Source of the DNA: Bacillota bacterium LX-D
GTDB taxonomy: Bacteria > Bacillota > DUOV01 > Zhaonellaceae
DNA length: 64,000 nt
Direction: 5' to 3'
NCBI GenBank assembly: GCA_031628995.1
Contig: JAVLUO010000009.1
Span: forward strand, 1-64,000
Positions 1 through 7,937 of this stretch are shown here, one piece after another; positions within the stretch are counted from its first letter, which is position 1; the number at the start of each line of letters is the position of its first letter. Position numbers and translations under genes: made by a program. The notes beneath the pieces were generated by a model. That model saw only the letters and a program-made list of their open reading frames with translations, did no database searches and was not told where the DNA came from.

Positions 1-100
<100 letters not shown>

Positions 101-336
101 GTTTATGGTGCGGGGACACACCTCTATCCAAGTTCTATTCTTGTTCAAGGTATGTCCCCGATTCTTTCGTTTGATTGGCTCGAATGTTCTCGCTTGACGA
201 GTTGTTTCCATTCGATTCATTTCTTGCTTTTTGTCTTTAATGAATCGGGCATGTTTTTCCACTGTTCAGTTCTCAAAGACCTGTTCTCTCTTTGTTGTTG
301 CTTTTCTTTCGTTGCCGCCCTCAGGCGACAAGAATT

Positions 337-445
337 ATCTTATCATGTTTATTAGCTTTTGTCAAACACTTTTTATTACTGTCGGCTCAAGGCCGCAGCT
401 GTTTGACGTTTAAATATTATACTATAGTATATATATATTTGTCAA
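337..445 (-). promoter_or_regulatory. tandem rRNA promoters
   Basis: Two sigma-A type promoters face the 16S gene. The distal one has TTGACA at 445-440, an 18-base spacer and TATAAT at 421-416. The proximal one has TTGACA at 365-360, a 17-base spacer and TAAGAT at 342-337. Tandem promoters are usual for Bacillota rRNA operons. The leader from 336 to 101 has no gene; it holds a boxA-like stretch (minus strand CTTTGAGAACTGAACAG, about 281-265), the usual rRNA antitermination signal. Overlapping reading frames across 41-501 are not genes. Confidence 0.8.
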
Positions 446-502
446 TAGTTATACAAAAACATAGAATAATTGCTGATAATGTCTTCTGCACAAAAATATA
501 AA

Positions 503-521
503 GAACTCCGATGTAGAGTTC
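503..521 (-). terminator. terminator of the 2-oxoacid oxidoreductase operon
   Basis: GAACTC/GAGTTC stem (516-521 with 503-508) with a 7-base loop. On the minus strand it is followed by TTTATATTTTT. It lies about 30 bases past the stop of the last operon gene and separates the operon from the rRNA promoters. Confidence 0.65.
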
Positions 522-549
522 CTTATTAAAGGTAAAGACTTAATAATTG

Positions 550-819
550 TTATTTCTCTTTTTCTTTATCATCGATTTTCTCTATTAGAATAGCACAATC
601 TGGGCAAACAAGTTGACATGTTTTGCAGGCTATACAGTCTTTGCCGTGACCGGGCTCAACTGTAGGTGTTCCTAAATAACTTAAACGATCAGCCCAGCCA
701 ATAGTATGGACAGGGCATTTCTGAATGCAAAGACCGCAGCCTTTACACAGGTCAGGGAAATTATGAAAAATACCCTTGCCGTTCTTGGTAGTAACTGCTT
801 TATATTCTTCTTGGGGCAT
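550..819 (-). CDS. 2-oxoacid:ferredoxin oxidoreductase, ferredoxin-like delta subunit
   Basis: An 89-residue protein with two 4Fe-4S cluster motifs, CKGCGLCIQKCP (about residues 25-36) and CIACKTCQLVCP (about 63-74). It should pass electrons from the TPP catalytic subunits to external ferredoxin. It is the last gene of the operon, 13 bases after the gamma subunit, with GGAGG upstream of its ATG. In many Kor/Vor operons the delta subunit comes first; here it is last. The family assignment is firm. The substrate (2-oxoglutarate or branched-chain 2-oxoacids) cannot be read from this subunit. Confidence 0.9.
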   Translation of the reverse strand: MPQEEYKAVTTKNGKGIFHNFPDLCKGCGLCIQKCPVHTIGWADRLSYLGTPTVEPGHGKDCIACKTCQLVCPDCAILIEKIDDKEKEK

Positions 820-832
820 GACTCCTACCCTC

Positions 833-1399
833 CTATAATTTATCTTGTACTAATTCAAAGCCCCTCTCTAAGGCCTTGAAATTCATTTCCCGTAGTTCCG
901 GATATTGCTCAAATTTATAACCTAATTTCTTTTCAATAGCAGCCTTTGCTTTATCAAGATCAACTACTCTAGTAGCAGCTATAACTGCACCCATAATAAC
1001 GATATTAAATACACGGGGATGCAGCTCTTGTTTAGCTATTTTTAAGGCTGGAATAGGCAAAACTTTAGCAGCATTTTGGGGAAGGTCATTTTCGATATTT
1101 CTAATATTATCATCATAGACAAATACTGTCTGTGGCCCTACATACCTGGTTGTTCTCCGCACGGCCCGGTCGCTAAGAGCAATAACAATGTCTGCTGTTT
1201 TAAATTTAGGCGAACCTATGGCTGTGTCAGAAATCTGTACATAAGCCACAGATACACCGCCTCTTTGTTCTACACCAAAGTTGGGAATGTATAATGCTTC
1301 ATACCCATCATCATAAGCAGCCTCTGTAATGATAGCGGCCACAGACTGGACACCTTGTCCACCTTCCCCAGCCAAAGCAATTTTAACGTACTTGCTCAT
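833..1399 (-). CDS. 2-oxoacid:ferredoxin oxidoreductase, gamma subunit
   Basis: A 188-residue protein of the pyruvate/ketoacid oxidoreductase gamma family. The N-terminus has the typical ALAGEGGQGV glycine-rich loop, followed by the NFGVEQRGG segment common in this family. It forms the catalytic complex with the alpha and beta subunits encoded upstream. Its ATG overlaps the beta-subunit stop by one base (TAATG), which suggests translational coupling, and AAGGAGG precedes it. Length is normal for the family. Confidence 0.92.
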   Translation of the reverse strand: MSKYVKIALAGEGGQGVQSVAAIITEAAYDDGYEALYIPNFGVEQRGGVSVAYVQISDTAIGSPKFKTADIVIALSDRAVRRTTRYVGPQTVFVYDDNIRNIENDLPQNAAKVLPIPALKIAKQELHPRVFNIVIMGAVIAATRVVDLDKAKAAIEKKLGYKFEQYPELREMNFKALERGFELVQDKL

Positions 1400-2157
1400 T
1401 ACGCTTCCTCCTTTTTCCCAGGAGTTTTTAGTTCTCCAACCTTAAAATACTTGGTCATTTCATCTTCTACAAACTTCCAAGTTTCTTCCGCATTAGTCCG
1501 CCAATTGGTTGGGCAAAGGGATAAAGCTTCCACAAAAGAAAAACCATTACCATTAACCTGATTCTCCAAAGCATTTTTAATAAATTTTTTTAATTGCCGT
1601 AGATTGGCTACAGTCCCCCTAGCTATATAGGCTCCTTCTTGGGTAATAGCACTGACCATTTCCGGTCCTAAAGTTGGATACCCTGTTGCTTCTATCTCCC
1701 GACCATAGGGAGAAGTTTCCGTTTTTTGGTTAGGCAGAGTCGTCGGTGCCATTTGACCGCCAGTCATGGCGTAAATAGTATTATTGACAAGAATAACAGT
1801 AATTTTTTCATTTCTTGCTGCCGCATTAACTAAATGTTGGGAACCAATAGCATAGCCTCCTCCATCACCCATGTAGGCAATGCCAATAAGGTTGGAATTA
1901 GCTCTTTTTATGCCTGTAATTACAGGTGTAGTCCGGCCATGGTGAGTTTGTACTGAATCTACATTAAAAAAATCCCACGCTAAAAGGGAACAGCCAATAT
2001 CGCAGCCAAAAACAGTTCTTTCCTGAATTTCTAATTCTTCAATAGCTTCGCCTAATACTTTTAAAACTAGAGGATGACCACAACCTGGACAAAACTTATG
2101 GGGCTTTGTTTCCTTGCGCCATACCTTAGGCATTTTTGGTTCTATAATTGTCTCCAT
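1399..2157 (-). CDS. 2-oxoacid:ferredoxin oxidoreductase, TPP-binding beta subunit
   Basis: A 252-residue beta subunit that binds thiamine pyrophosphate and catalyses oxidative decarboxylation of a 2-oxoacid. CPGCGHP near residue 24 is the conserved N-terminal motif. GDGGGYAIG (about residue 98) followed by NNTIYAMTGGQ is the TPP/Mg binding segment. The ATG at 2157 is chosen because AAGGAGG lies just upstream; a TTG two codons earlier is less likely. It sits between the alpha and gamma subunit genes of one operon. Confidence 0.93.
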   Translation of the reverse strand: METIIEPKMPKVWRKETKPHKFCPGCGHPLVLKVLGEAIEELEIQERTVFGCDIGCSLLAWDFFNVDSVQTHHGRTTPVITGIKRANSNLIGIAYMGDGGGYAIGSQHLVNAAARNEKITVILVNNTIYAMTGGQMAPTTLPNQKTETSPYGREIEATGYPTLGPEMVSAITQEGAYIARGTVANLRQLKKFIKNALENQVNGNGFSFVEALSLCPTNWRTNAEETWKFVEDEMTKYFKVGELKTPGKKEEA

Positions 2158-2182
2158 TGCCAAACCTCCTTAATTTACGGCT

Positions 2183-3280
2183 CTAGACAAGTTTTTTAAC
2201 TTCTTCAACAACTTCTTCAACAACTTCTTCAACTGTAATTCCTTCCCCAGGTCTAAAGTAATTGGTCATTGGCGTAGTTACCCCATAAGTAGATTGTTTA
2301 ATTATTTTTTCTAATTGACCAACAGCAGACTCTACAACTAATACTTTTTTAGCCTTTTGTACAGTTTGTTTCAGCTGCTCCGCAGGAAACGGTCTTAAAG
2401 TAATGGGACGGAAATGACCTGCTTTAATTCCTTGGGCTCTTAAAGCTTCAACTGCTCCCCGGACTGCTCTAGAAACTACACCGTGGGCTAAAATCAATAC
2501 TTCACAATCTTCAGTCTCAAACTCTTGATATTCTACAAGTTCCGGTGCTATTTGTTCAAATTCTTTAGCCATAGCCGTGACTACTTCGTAGAGTTCTTCT
2601 TCCAGGTTATATGTATTGCGGTAGTGAGCCGGATCCCGATCTAAGGCTGGCATGCCCGCTTTCCCCACAAATGGTTCAGGTTCAATCATTTTAATTCCCC
2701 TAACCTCAGGATCATAGATAGTTACAGATTCACGCATCTTTGCTTGATATCCATCTCCCAAAACAAAGGTTGGAAAACGGTATTTCCAAGCAGTATTAAA
2801 AGCTTTAATAGTATAATCAAAAAGGTCCTGCTGTCCCGAAGTAGAATAGACAATACGAAATCCTTCCCCGTTACCACCGAAACAAGTTAAAGTAACTTCT
2901 TGTTGAGAATAAATAACTGTAGCCGTCGATGGCCCTCCCCGCTGGCAAACTACTAGCACTGTTGGAATACGCATCATTTCAGCCATAGTCATGGATTCCT
3001 GCATCAAAATATTCCCCGGTCCCGCCGTAGCTGTAAAAGCTTTTTTCCCAGCCATGACACCACCGACACAAGTAAATCCGGCTGAGATTTCATCTTCCGT
3101 TTGTAAAAAATTTTTATCATATTTAGGTGCAAGTCTTATCCAATAATGCATGATTTCATTTTGGGGCGTAATGGGATAACCGTACATAATATCTGCCCCT
3201 GCCGCTAAAGCCGCCCAGGCAACAACCTCGTTGCCGGTCATAAAGGCTCTTTTTTCCCCTTCAATAGGTTTTGTAACCAT
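2183..3280 (-). CDS. 2-oxoacid:ferredoxin oxidoreductase, alpha subunit
   Basis: A 365-residue alpha subunit with the pyrimidine-binding domain first (GNEVVAWAALAAGAD, YPITPQNE, TEDEISA), then ATAGPG and RGGPSTAT. A transketolase-C-like domain follows (about residues 240-365, including the FRPITLRPFP segment). The ATG at 3280 follows AGGAGG. With the beta, gamma and delta genes it makes a complete four-subunit enzyme of the Kor/Vor class. Such enzymes convert 2-oxoacids plus CoA to acyl-CoA, CO2 and reduced ferredoxin. Substrate specificity is left open. Confidence 0.93.
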   Translation of the reverse strand: MVTKPIEGEKRAFMTGNEVVAWAALAAGADIMYGYPITPQNEIMHYWIRLAPKYDKNFLQTEDEISAGFTCVGGVMAGKKAFTATAGPGNILMQESMTMAEMMRIPTVLVVCQRGGPSTATVIYSQQEVTLTCFGGNGEGFRIVYSTSGQQDLFDYTIKAFNTAWKYRFPTFVLGDGYQAKMRESVTIYDPEVRGIKMIEPEPFVGKAGMPALDRDPAHYRNTYNLEEELYEVVTAMAKEFEQIAPELVEYQEFETEDCEVLILAHGVVSRAVRGAVEALRAQGIKAGHFRPITLRPFPAEQLKQTVQKAKKVLVVESAVGQLEKIIKQSTYGVTTPMTNYFRPGEGITVEEVVEEVVEEVKKLV

Positions 3281-3307
3281 TAAATACACCTCCTGGAATC
3301 ATAAAAT

Positions 3308-4036
3308 TTACCAAAAAGTTTGTGCCATATAACGTTTTAGGTAACGAACTGGATTACCCATCTGGTCATAAGCTCCCAACTGCTCCCGCAGCCTTTCGTC
3401 TGCTGATGTAGCAATTACAGGTAAATTTAGTTTTTTTGCAGCTGCATTTACCTTTTTAGCTCCTTCCTGAATAAGCTGAACAGTAGTTTCATCTCCTAAA
3501 TGGGTGTTATTTATTAATCCGTCTACTGGTTCTAAACCTTTAACGAATTGAATAATATCATCAACAGTCTCTGTCATTGGTCGCGTAGTATTAAGTACGG
3601 CAATAATTTTTAAGAAGGGATTTTGTTTAAAACCAACGAGCAAATTTAAAACTCTGGCACCATCTACCCCATAGCCTAAATCCAAAACAATATCTCCCGA
3701 CCGTTTTAAGACCCAAATCATCTCCGGCTTGATAACTGAACCTGCTTCACCAAGGCCGAGGGTCTCTTTTGTGTCCCAGGCTATAACTGTGATACCTAGC
3801 TCCTCAAGCTGCTTTTTAATAGGCCTTAAAGTATAAAAAGGTTCCACTAAATCTAAATCTACCAGAGTAACCTGCCGTTTTTTGTGCACTAATTCTACTG
3901 CTCTATTCACAGCATTTTCGCTTTTGCCGCTGGCGTATTCACCTATATATGCTTCAATGATAGGATTTTGCTTTGCAGCATCTATTGCTCTCACCTCGGA
4001 ATTATTATTTGCAAAAATAGCACTTTTATGAGGCAA
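3308..4036 (-). CDS. P-loop ATP/GTP-binding protein linked to the oxidoreductase operon
   Basis: A protein of up to 242 residues with a Walker A motif GEYASGKS (about residue 32) and a following VTLVDLDLVEPFYTLR segment reminiscent of the MinD/CobQ-type P-loop fold. It has no recognised enzyme partner domain. It is the first gene of the operon, 27 bases before the alpha subunit. The start is uncertain: a TTG at 4036 lacks a good ribosome site, while a GTG 14 codons in sits by GAGGTGA. Either start keeps the P-loop. Inference: it may serve assembly or regulation of the oxidoreductase. No function is assigned. Confidence 0.7.
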   Translation of the reverse strand: MPHKSAIFANNNSEVRAIDAAKQNPIIEAYIGEYASGKSENAVNRAVELVHKKRQVTLVDLDLVEPFYTLRPIKKQLEELGITVIAWDTKETLGLGEAGSVIKPEMIWVLKRSGDIVLDLGYGVDGARVLNLLVGFKQNPFLKIIAVLNTTRPMTETVDDIIQFVKGLEPVDGLINNTHLGDETTVQLIQEGAKKVNAAAKKLNLPVIATSADERLREQLGAYDQMGNPVRYLKRYMAQTFW

Positions 4037-4071
4037 AGGCAGTTATTTTCAAAAAGTGTAAAGAAAAAGCA

Positions 4072-4107
4072 AATGCCGCTTTAGATGTTAGCATCTAAAG
4101 CGGCATT
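4072..4107. terminator. 16-bp perfect hairpin terminator
   Basis: AATGCCGCTTTAGATG (4072-4087) pairs perfectly with 4092-4107 around a 4-base loop. The minus-strand tail is TTTGCTTTTTCTTT. It closes the bofA transcript (and the remnant below it) and separates it from the P-loop/oxidoreductase operon. Confidence 0.75.
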
Positions 4108-4120
4108 CTTATTCTAGAGA

Positions 4121-4362
4121 TTAGTTTACATCAATCCAGATAGGATTAGAGATGGACATTTTGCCGTTAGCATCGGAGCTGCATCAAGAAAACTTCCAAT
4201 AGGGTAACCCTAGACATTTGGTGTTCCTACAGAAATAGCTACGGCAATTTTTTCGTTAAACATGATGATATCATCGTTATGTAGAGCTTCCCCGTTATTA
4301 ATAAAAGTTCCACCGGGGAGGTTAACCCCGGCCTCTTTCAATTCACCTACATGAAGCTTGTT
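4121..4362 (-). pseudogene. decayed C-terminal fragment of an unidentified protein
   Basis: Reading the minus strand gives a protein-like stretch (NKLHVGELKEAGVNLPGGTF... then ...IAVAISVGTPNV) ending at an in-frame TAG. The same frame continues as GYPIGSFLDA, and after a 1- or 2-base shift as SDANGKMSISNPIWIDVN and a stop. There is no start codon. One stop and one frameshift show a dead 3' fragment. The SNPIWID ending resembles C-termini of some metallophosphoesterase or PHP-type proteins, but the family is not established. Confidence 0.5.
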
Positions 4363-4393
4363 AAAATTATTTTACGTTAAAAAAAAGAGGCTC

Positions 4394-4666
4394 TTAGCCT
4401 CCTAACAAAAAATTCACTATAATAAGTAAAATTAAACCCGGTATGCCTAAAAAGCCGGAAACTAGTACAGTCAATACATTAATGGGAATAACGATTCCAA
4501 TATAATTTCCTAAAAAATTATATCCCCATAAAAGTAAAATGCCGAAAAGGGAGTTTATGCCTATTTTAAATGCCAGTTTAATTGGCTTAACTAATATTTT
4601 ACTGATTAGATAAACTAAAAATATAAGAAATAATACAGCAAATGTCAGCTGCAATACATTATCCAA
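4394..4666 (-). CDS. bofA: pro-sigmaK processing inhibitor BofA family protein
   Basis: A 90-residue hydrophobic protein with about three membrane segments and the C-terminal GIPGLILLIIVNFLL signature of the BofA family. In Bacillus, BofA sits in the forespore outer membrane and holds the SpoIVFB protease inactive until late sporulation. It starts at TTG, with AGGAGGGGGTGAAAAG just upstream. It follows a yaaL-like gene, as in the conserved recR-yaaL-bofA cluster, although here recR is 7.7 kb away. Its presence is the main evidence that the organism forms spores. Confidence 0.85.
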   Translation of the reverse strand: MDNVLQLTFAVLFLIFLVYLISKILVKPIKLAFKIGINSLFGILLLWGYNFLGNYIGIVIPINVLTVLVSGFLGIPGLILLIIVNFLLGG

Positions 4667-4719
4667 CTTTTCACCCCCTCCTATTTAATAAATTTGATAC
4701 AGGCTATTATTTTATGACT

Positions 4720-5001
4720 TTAATTAAGTTTAATTTCAGTATGTAATAATCCTTCTTTTTTTGCTAATTTTAGTAAATGCATATATCTTCTCTCTGCTGC
4801 TTCCATCTCATAGATAGCAAAGTCCACTAAGTCTTGATCAAGAACTTGATCAAAAAAATTTCGCGCCATTGCACATTCTTTTTGTGCTTTTTCCAGTGCC
4901 TTCAGTAATGGATTACTTGGTTCTTCTTTAGATACTTCCTCTAGTCTACTTATGCCTTCTTTTAGGGATTTTACTAAATGTACAACACGAGTTAATTCCA
5001 T
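4720..5001 (-). CDS. yaaL: YaaL-like DUF2508 protein
   Basis: A 93-residue, mostly helical and charged protein of unknown function with the DUF2508 pattern: ALEKAQKECAMARNFFDQV followed by DLVDFAIYEMEAAERRYMHLL. It starts at ATG 5001; the TTG two codons earlier lies within the ribosome-binding region (AGGGGGATTG). In Bacillus yaaL lies between recR and bofA. Here bofA follows as expected, but recR is separated from it by the metal island at 5.1-12.7 kb. Confidence 0.8.
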   Translation of the reverse strand: MELTRVVHLVKSLKEGISRLEEVSKEEPSNPLLKALEKAQKECAMARNFFDQVLDQDLVDFAIYEMEAAERRYMHLLKLAKKEGLLHTEIKLN

Positions 5002-5110
5002 ATACAATCCCCCTAAAATAATTTTCTACATTAATTATACACAATTAATTGGAAAAAATTCTAAATATTAGTGGATGATTAGGGGGTTTTTGGACGAAAA
5101 AAGGAATAAA

Positions 5111-5260
5111 AAAATCATGGCCAAAAGGCAATCTTTCAAGCACTTTGACCATGATTCTACAATACTACTTTTTTATCGTCATACTTTTTTTATTTACGAT
5201 AAGTTTATTTCACTAGTACAGATACTATGATCATCAAAAAACTCGTATCAAAAACAAAAT
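5111..5260. repeat. degenerate insertion-sequence ends at the left edge of the metal island
   Basis: Positions 5111-5175 repeat, with perhaps 80-85% identity by eye, the block at 12580-12655, both containing a hairpin-forming AATCATG...CATGATT. They are followed by degenerate TGTGA-type iterons. At 5235-5260 lies CAAAAAACTCGTATCA plus an A-rich run, the same as at 12252-12278 and inverted relative to the iteron at 12668-12687. No transposase remains. The pattern of repeated sub-terminal motifs is like IS21-family ends, but that name is a guess. Confidence 0.55.
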
Positions 5261-5287
5261 CTAAATTGCAATATTCTACTATTCCTC

Positions 5288-5425
5288 TTGATTTAGTAAT
5301 GTATATGTATTATAATCATTCTATAAATGATAATAATTCTCAATTACATATTATTTACTTATCATATTATTTACTCTCTGGGGTCAGAGAGTAAAAAAAT
5401 AGTTCATTATTGAGAATGATTATCA
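5288..5425 (+). promoter_or_regulatory. promoter with two Fur-box-like operators and a leader hairpin
   Basis: TTGATT at 5288-5293, a 17-base spacer and TATAAT at 5311-5316 form a good sigma-A promoter for the FTR1 gene. TGATAATAATTCTCA (5328-5342) lies just after the -10 and TGAGAATGATTATCA (5411-5425) just before the ribosome site. Each differs by one base from the 7-1-7 Fur consensus TGATAATNATTATCA. Between them TTACTCTCTG-GGGT-CAGAGAGTAA (5371-5394) is a perfect 10-bp hairpin. Iron repression of the permease is the likely result. Confidence 0.75.
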
Positions 5426-5451
5426 ATATTATTTGAAAGGGGTTAATAAAA

Positions 5452-6153
5452 TTGTTTTCAAGTCTGTTACTATCATTTAGAGAAGGTTTAGAGGCAGCAT
5501 TAGTTGTAGCAATCATTCTTGCGTATTTACATCAATCAGGTAAAAAGGCTTCTGTTAAATTCGTCTATTACGGTGTCCTTATCGGTGTTGCCGTAAGTCT
5601 TTTCGGTGGCTTCATCGGTTTTAGAGAAGCACAGGAACTCGGTGAGAAGTCCGAGGAATTATTTGAGGGTATTATGATGTTGGTCGCTTCAGGTCTAATC
5701 ATATACTTCATAGTATGGATGGGAAATCAGTCAAACAATATTTCAGCCGATATTAAGAATAAAGTAAAAAGCAGTTCCAATGCTGTCGGCCTTTTAGTTT
5801 TGAGTTTCCTTTCTGTCTTCAGGGAGGGAGTGGAACTTTGCATATTCACCTTTACAAAAATCAGCGAAAAGGCTCCGAATGTGGCATTAGGAAGTGGTAT
5901 CGGCATTGTCTTGGCTATCATTTTAACTTATATTATTTTCAAAACAAGTATAAAGTTCAATCTCAAGTTAATATTTAAAGGACTTGGCTTAATCCTTATT
6001 TATCTGGGTGCAGATATGTTTGCTGAAGGTATCCTAAAGTTTATACCAATGGAGGAAGAACCCTTCGAGGCTATACTCATGGCACTGTTTGTAATCCCTT
6101 CACTGTATTTCTTTATGAAAAGTGATATTCAAAAGTTACTCAAAAGAGCATAA
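5452..6153 (+). CDS. FTR1-family iron permease
   Basis: A 233-residue polytopic membrane protein with about seven hydrophobic segments and the two REGLE-type motifs that define the FTR1/EfeU family: FREGLEAAL near residue 9 and FREGVELCIF near residue 122. The glutamates of these motifs carry ferric or ferrous iron through the membrane. It starts at TTG 5452 with GAAAGGGG upstream. No ferroxidase or EfeO/EfeB partner is adjacent, so it is a lone permease. The double Fur site supports iron uptake. It is the first gene of the metal island. Confidence 0.88.
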   Translation: MFSSLLLSFREGLEAALVVAIILAYLHQSGKKASVKFVYYGVLIGVAVSLFGGFIGFREAQELGEKSEELFEGIMMLVASGLIIYFIVWMGNQSNNISADIKNKVKSSSNAVGLLVLSFLSVFREGVELCIFTFTKISEKAPNVALGSGIGIVLAIILTYIIFKTSIKFNLKLIFKGLGLILIYLGADMFAEGILKFIPMEEEPFEAILMALFVIPSLYFFMKSDIQKLLKRA

Positions 6154-6264
6154 ACCGCAGTATAGCCTGCTGGTAGAATATAAATAGAGTATAATACTTA
6201 TAGGTTAGTTAGCAATGTAATGCTGATTAACCTATATTTTTTACATAATTGAAGGAGAAAGCGG

Positions 6265-6387
6265 ATGGATATTATTAAGTCATTATTTTACTTTATAATT
6301 GCAGGTTTATTTGAAATCGGCGGTGGATACCTAATTTGAGTATGGCTGCGTGAAGGGAAGAGTATCTGGTATGGTTTAAGGGAATGA
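6265..6387 (+). pseudogene. UPF0060/YnfA-like membrane protein, N-terminal remnant
   Basis: The frame from ATG 6265 (GAAGGAG upstream) reads MDIIKSLFYFIIAGLFEIGG and then GYLI, an in-frame TGA, and VWLREGKSIWYGL. That matches the start of the YnfA/UPF0060 family, in which a Trp is expected where the TGA stands. Only about 40 codons of a roughly 110-codon gene remain. Both the stop and the truncation mark it as dead. Confidence 0.7.
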
Positions 6388-6424
6388 ATATTAGATATAA
6401 AGACATATTCATTCCCTTATTTTT
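6380..6424 (+). terminator. strong hairpin terminator
   Basis: GGGAATGAATAT (6380-6391) pairs with ATATTCATTCCC (6405-6416), followed by TTATTTTT. It closes the FTR1 transcript and the YnfA remnant. Confidence 0.75.
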
Positions 6425-6484
6425 AAACTTTGCTTAAATTAGGCTGTGATGCGAAATAATTAGCAAGCCTCCTTTTCTTCCACA

Positions 6485-6655
6485 CTACTTTTCTGGAATA
6501 AAGGTTGCACAGTCGGTTTCCTGCGTATTTGCAGCGTTTCTTGGCTGAACTTCAATCTTTTCGGCACTGCAATGATCACCAGGCATATAGTAGTGGCAGG
6601 AATTTACAACACACTTAATGCCAGCATTCGCATGATCCATTTTCTTTACGGACAT
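6485..6655 (-). CDS. DUF1540 small cysteine-rich protein
   Basis: A 56-residue protein starting at ATG 6655 with GGAGG upstream. Its cysteine pattern, IKCVVNSCHYY...DHCSAEKIEVQ...TDCATF, is that of DUF1540 proteins. These are common in Clostridia, have unknown function and probably bind metal through the conserved Cys residues. It lies convergent to the FTR1 transcript inside the metal island. A second, divergent DUF1540 gene is at 32.5 kb. Confidence 0.8.
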   Translation of the reverse strand: MSVKKMDHANAGIKCVVNSCHYYMPGDHCSAEKIEVQPRNAANTQETDCATFIPEK

Positions 6656-6747
6656 AATATCATTCCTCCAAATTCATAATTGTTTTCTTTTTTAGTATCT
6701 ACATGAACTCGACTTTTATACCTATGTCCGTATATTCGTTTATTTAA

Positions 6748-6909
6748 CTATCCTTGAGATTGCCGTAGTATTCTTAAATAATGTTTGGCTTCACGGAGAA
6801 CATGGTCACCGAGGAGAGGATATGCAATTGCTTTTATTTTGCATTCAATTAAGCTCTTTGTTCCCTTAGATTTAAAATCTCTTAATCCCTTTGTAGCTTT
6901 TAGGCTATC
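6748..6909 (-). pseudogene. DUF2935-like C-terminal fragment
   Basis: On the minus strand a frame without a start reads DSLKATKGLRDFKSKG, then IKAIAYPLLGDHVLREAKHY and LRILRQSQG before a stop. The dHvlREA-hyL pattern is typical of the C-terminal end of DUF2935 proteins (four-helix, ferritin-like, His/Glu-rich). Upstream frames are closed, so only about 53 codons of a gene of roughly 260 survive. Confidence 0.55.
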
Positions 6910-7042
6910 ATTAGTAACAAGAACTCATTATATTACCATAATACGTCCATGCTACATAAAAAGTGACTTATGCAACCTCAAAAAAATACAAAAAAAGAAG
7001 ACCCCTCTTCCGGCCTTCCTTTGGTCCCTATTAATATTCATT

Positions 7043-7684
7043 TTATACTTTCTTACACGGTCCATGTCCAGGCATAATATATTTGACTGGAAGGTTTAAA
7101 ATTGTCTCTACCAACACTTTATGAACGTCAGGAGAGGGAACTTGTTCCAGTGGAATTTTCTGAACTTCATCCTTTAAATTTGAGGATATAATAGGTTGTT
7201 CCAACTTTCCCCTTTGAATAAAAATGTCACTGCTAAATAGCAAGCCCTGTTTTGTTTCAAATGCCATCAGTCCCTCCCACAAGTGCATTTCCGATGGGTA
7301 AGAGACAAATTTGAATTTATACTCACCTGCTTCTAAAATCTCTCCAGGATTCTTCACAATGATGTCTTTCGTTATTCCAAATCCCATCAACTGCCTTGCA
7401 GTTACCTGTGAGCAAATTGGTTTTACCTGCGGATAGTAATTCATCAAAAAGCTCAATCCACCACATTCATCGGATTCAAAATGCGATACGAAAACATACT
7501 CCAATGGCTTACTGCCTAATATTCCTTTAATTTGGGGAAGAATTGCAGCCGTCTGATCATTACTCCCAGTATGTATTAAAATTGGCTTTTCACCGATGAG
7601 TAGGTACTGATTGAAAGTTAAATCAATAAATTCAAGATAACTGTTAAAAAGATAAATCATATCACTAATTTTTATTGCTTCCAA
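7043..7684 (-). CDS. metallo-beta-lactamase-fold diiron protein (flavodiiron-like hydrolase domain)
   Basis: A 213-residue MBL-fold protein with the HFESDECGG motif (the HxExD form seen in flavodiiron/ODP proteins rather than HxHxDH), a later His in MHLWEG, Asp in FSSDIF and a C-terminal PGHGP. There is no flavodoxin or rubredoxin domain. TTG 7684 is preferred because AGGAGG stands 8 bases upstream; a GTG at 7714 would overlap the broken cupin gene. The family suggests O2, NO or redox chemistry at a diiron site. Its position among iron and cadmium genes suggests stress protection, which is inference. Confidence 0.75.
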   Translation of the reverse strand: MEAIKISDMIYLFNSYLEFIDLTFNQYLLIGEKPILIHTGSNDQTAAILPQIKGILGSKPLEYVFVSHFESDECGGLSFLMNYYPQVKPICSQVTARQLMGFGITKDIIVKNPGEILEAGEYKFKFVSYPSEMHLWEGLMAFETKQGLLFSSDIFIQRGKLEQPIISSNLKDEVQKIPLEQVPSPDVHKVLVETILNLPVKYIMPGHGPCKKV

Positions 7685-7710
7685 AGCCTCTATCCTCCTC
7701 TGTATATTAA

Positions 7711-7937
7711 TCACACTTTGGCATCCGTACTTAAAGCGTGCATAGTACCTGCAGGAACGGTAAAAACTTATCCAACTCCCAACTCTACCTCTCGGTTTTC
7801 CAAAACGCCAAAGCCACTTCCACTAATGCAGTAGAATATTTCATAGCTCTTATCGTGTTTATGAAGCGGAACCTTTCTTGATGCATCAATATGATATACA
7901 TTAGTTATATTGCACCCTTGATTGCTTCAATATCCAT
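7711..7937 (-). pseudogene. cupin-domain protein, frameshifted remnant
   Basis: The minus strand starts MDIEAIKGA at ATG 7937, shifts frame, and then reads NITNVYHIDASRKVPLHKHD, SYEIFYCISGSGFGVLENRE and, after a TAA, VFTVPAGTMHALS. The PLHKHD...E...G pattern is a cupin metal site. One frameshift and one internal stop make it non-functional. It ends exactly where the MBL gene's alternative GTG would start. Confidence 0.7.
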
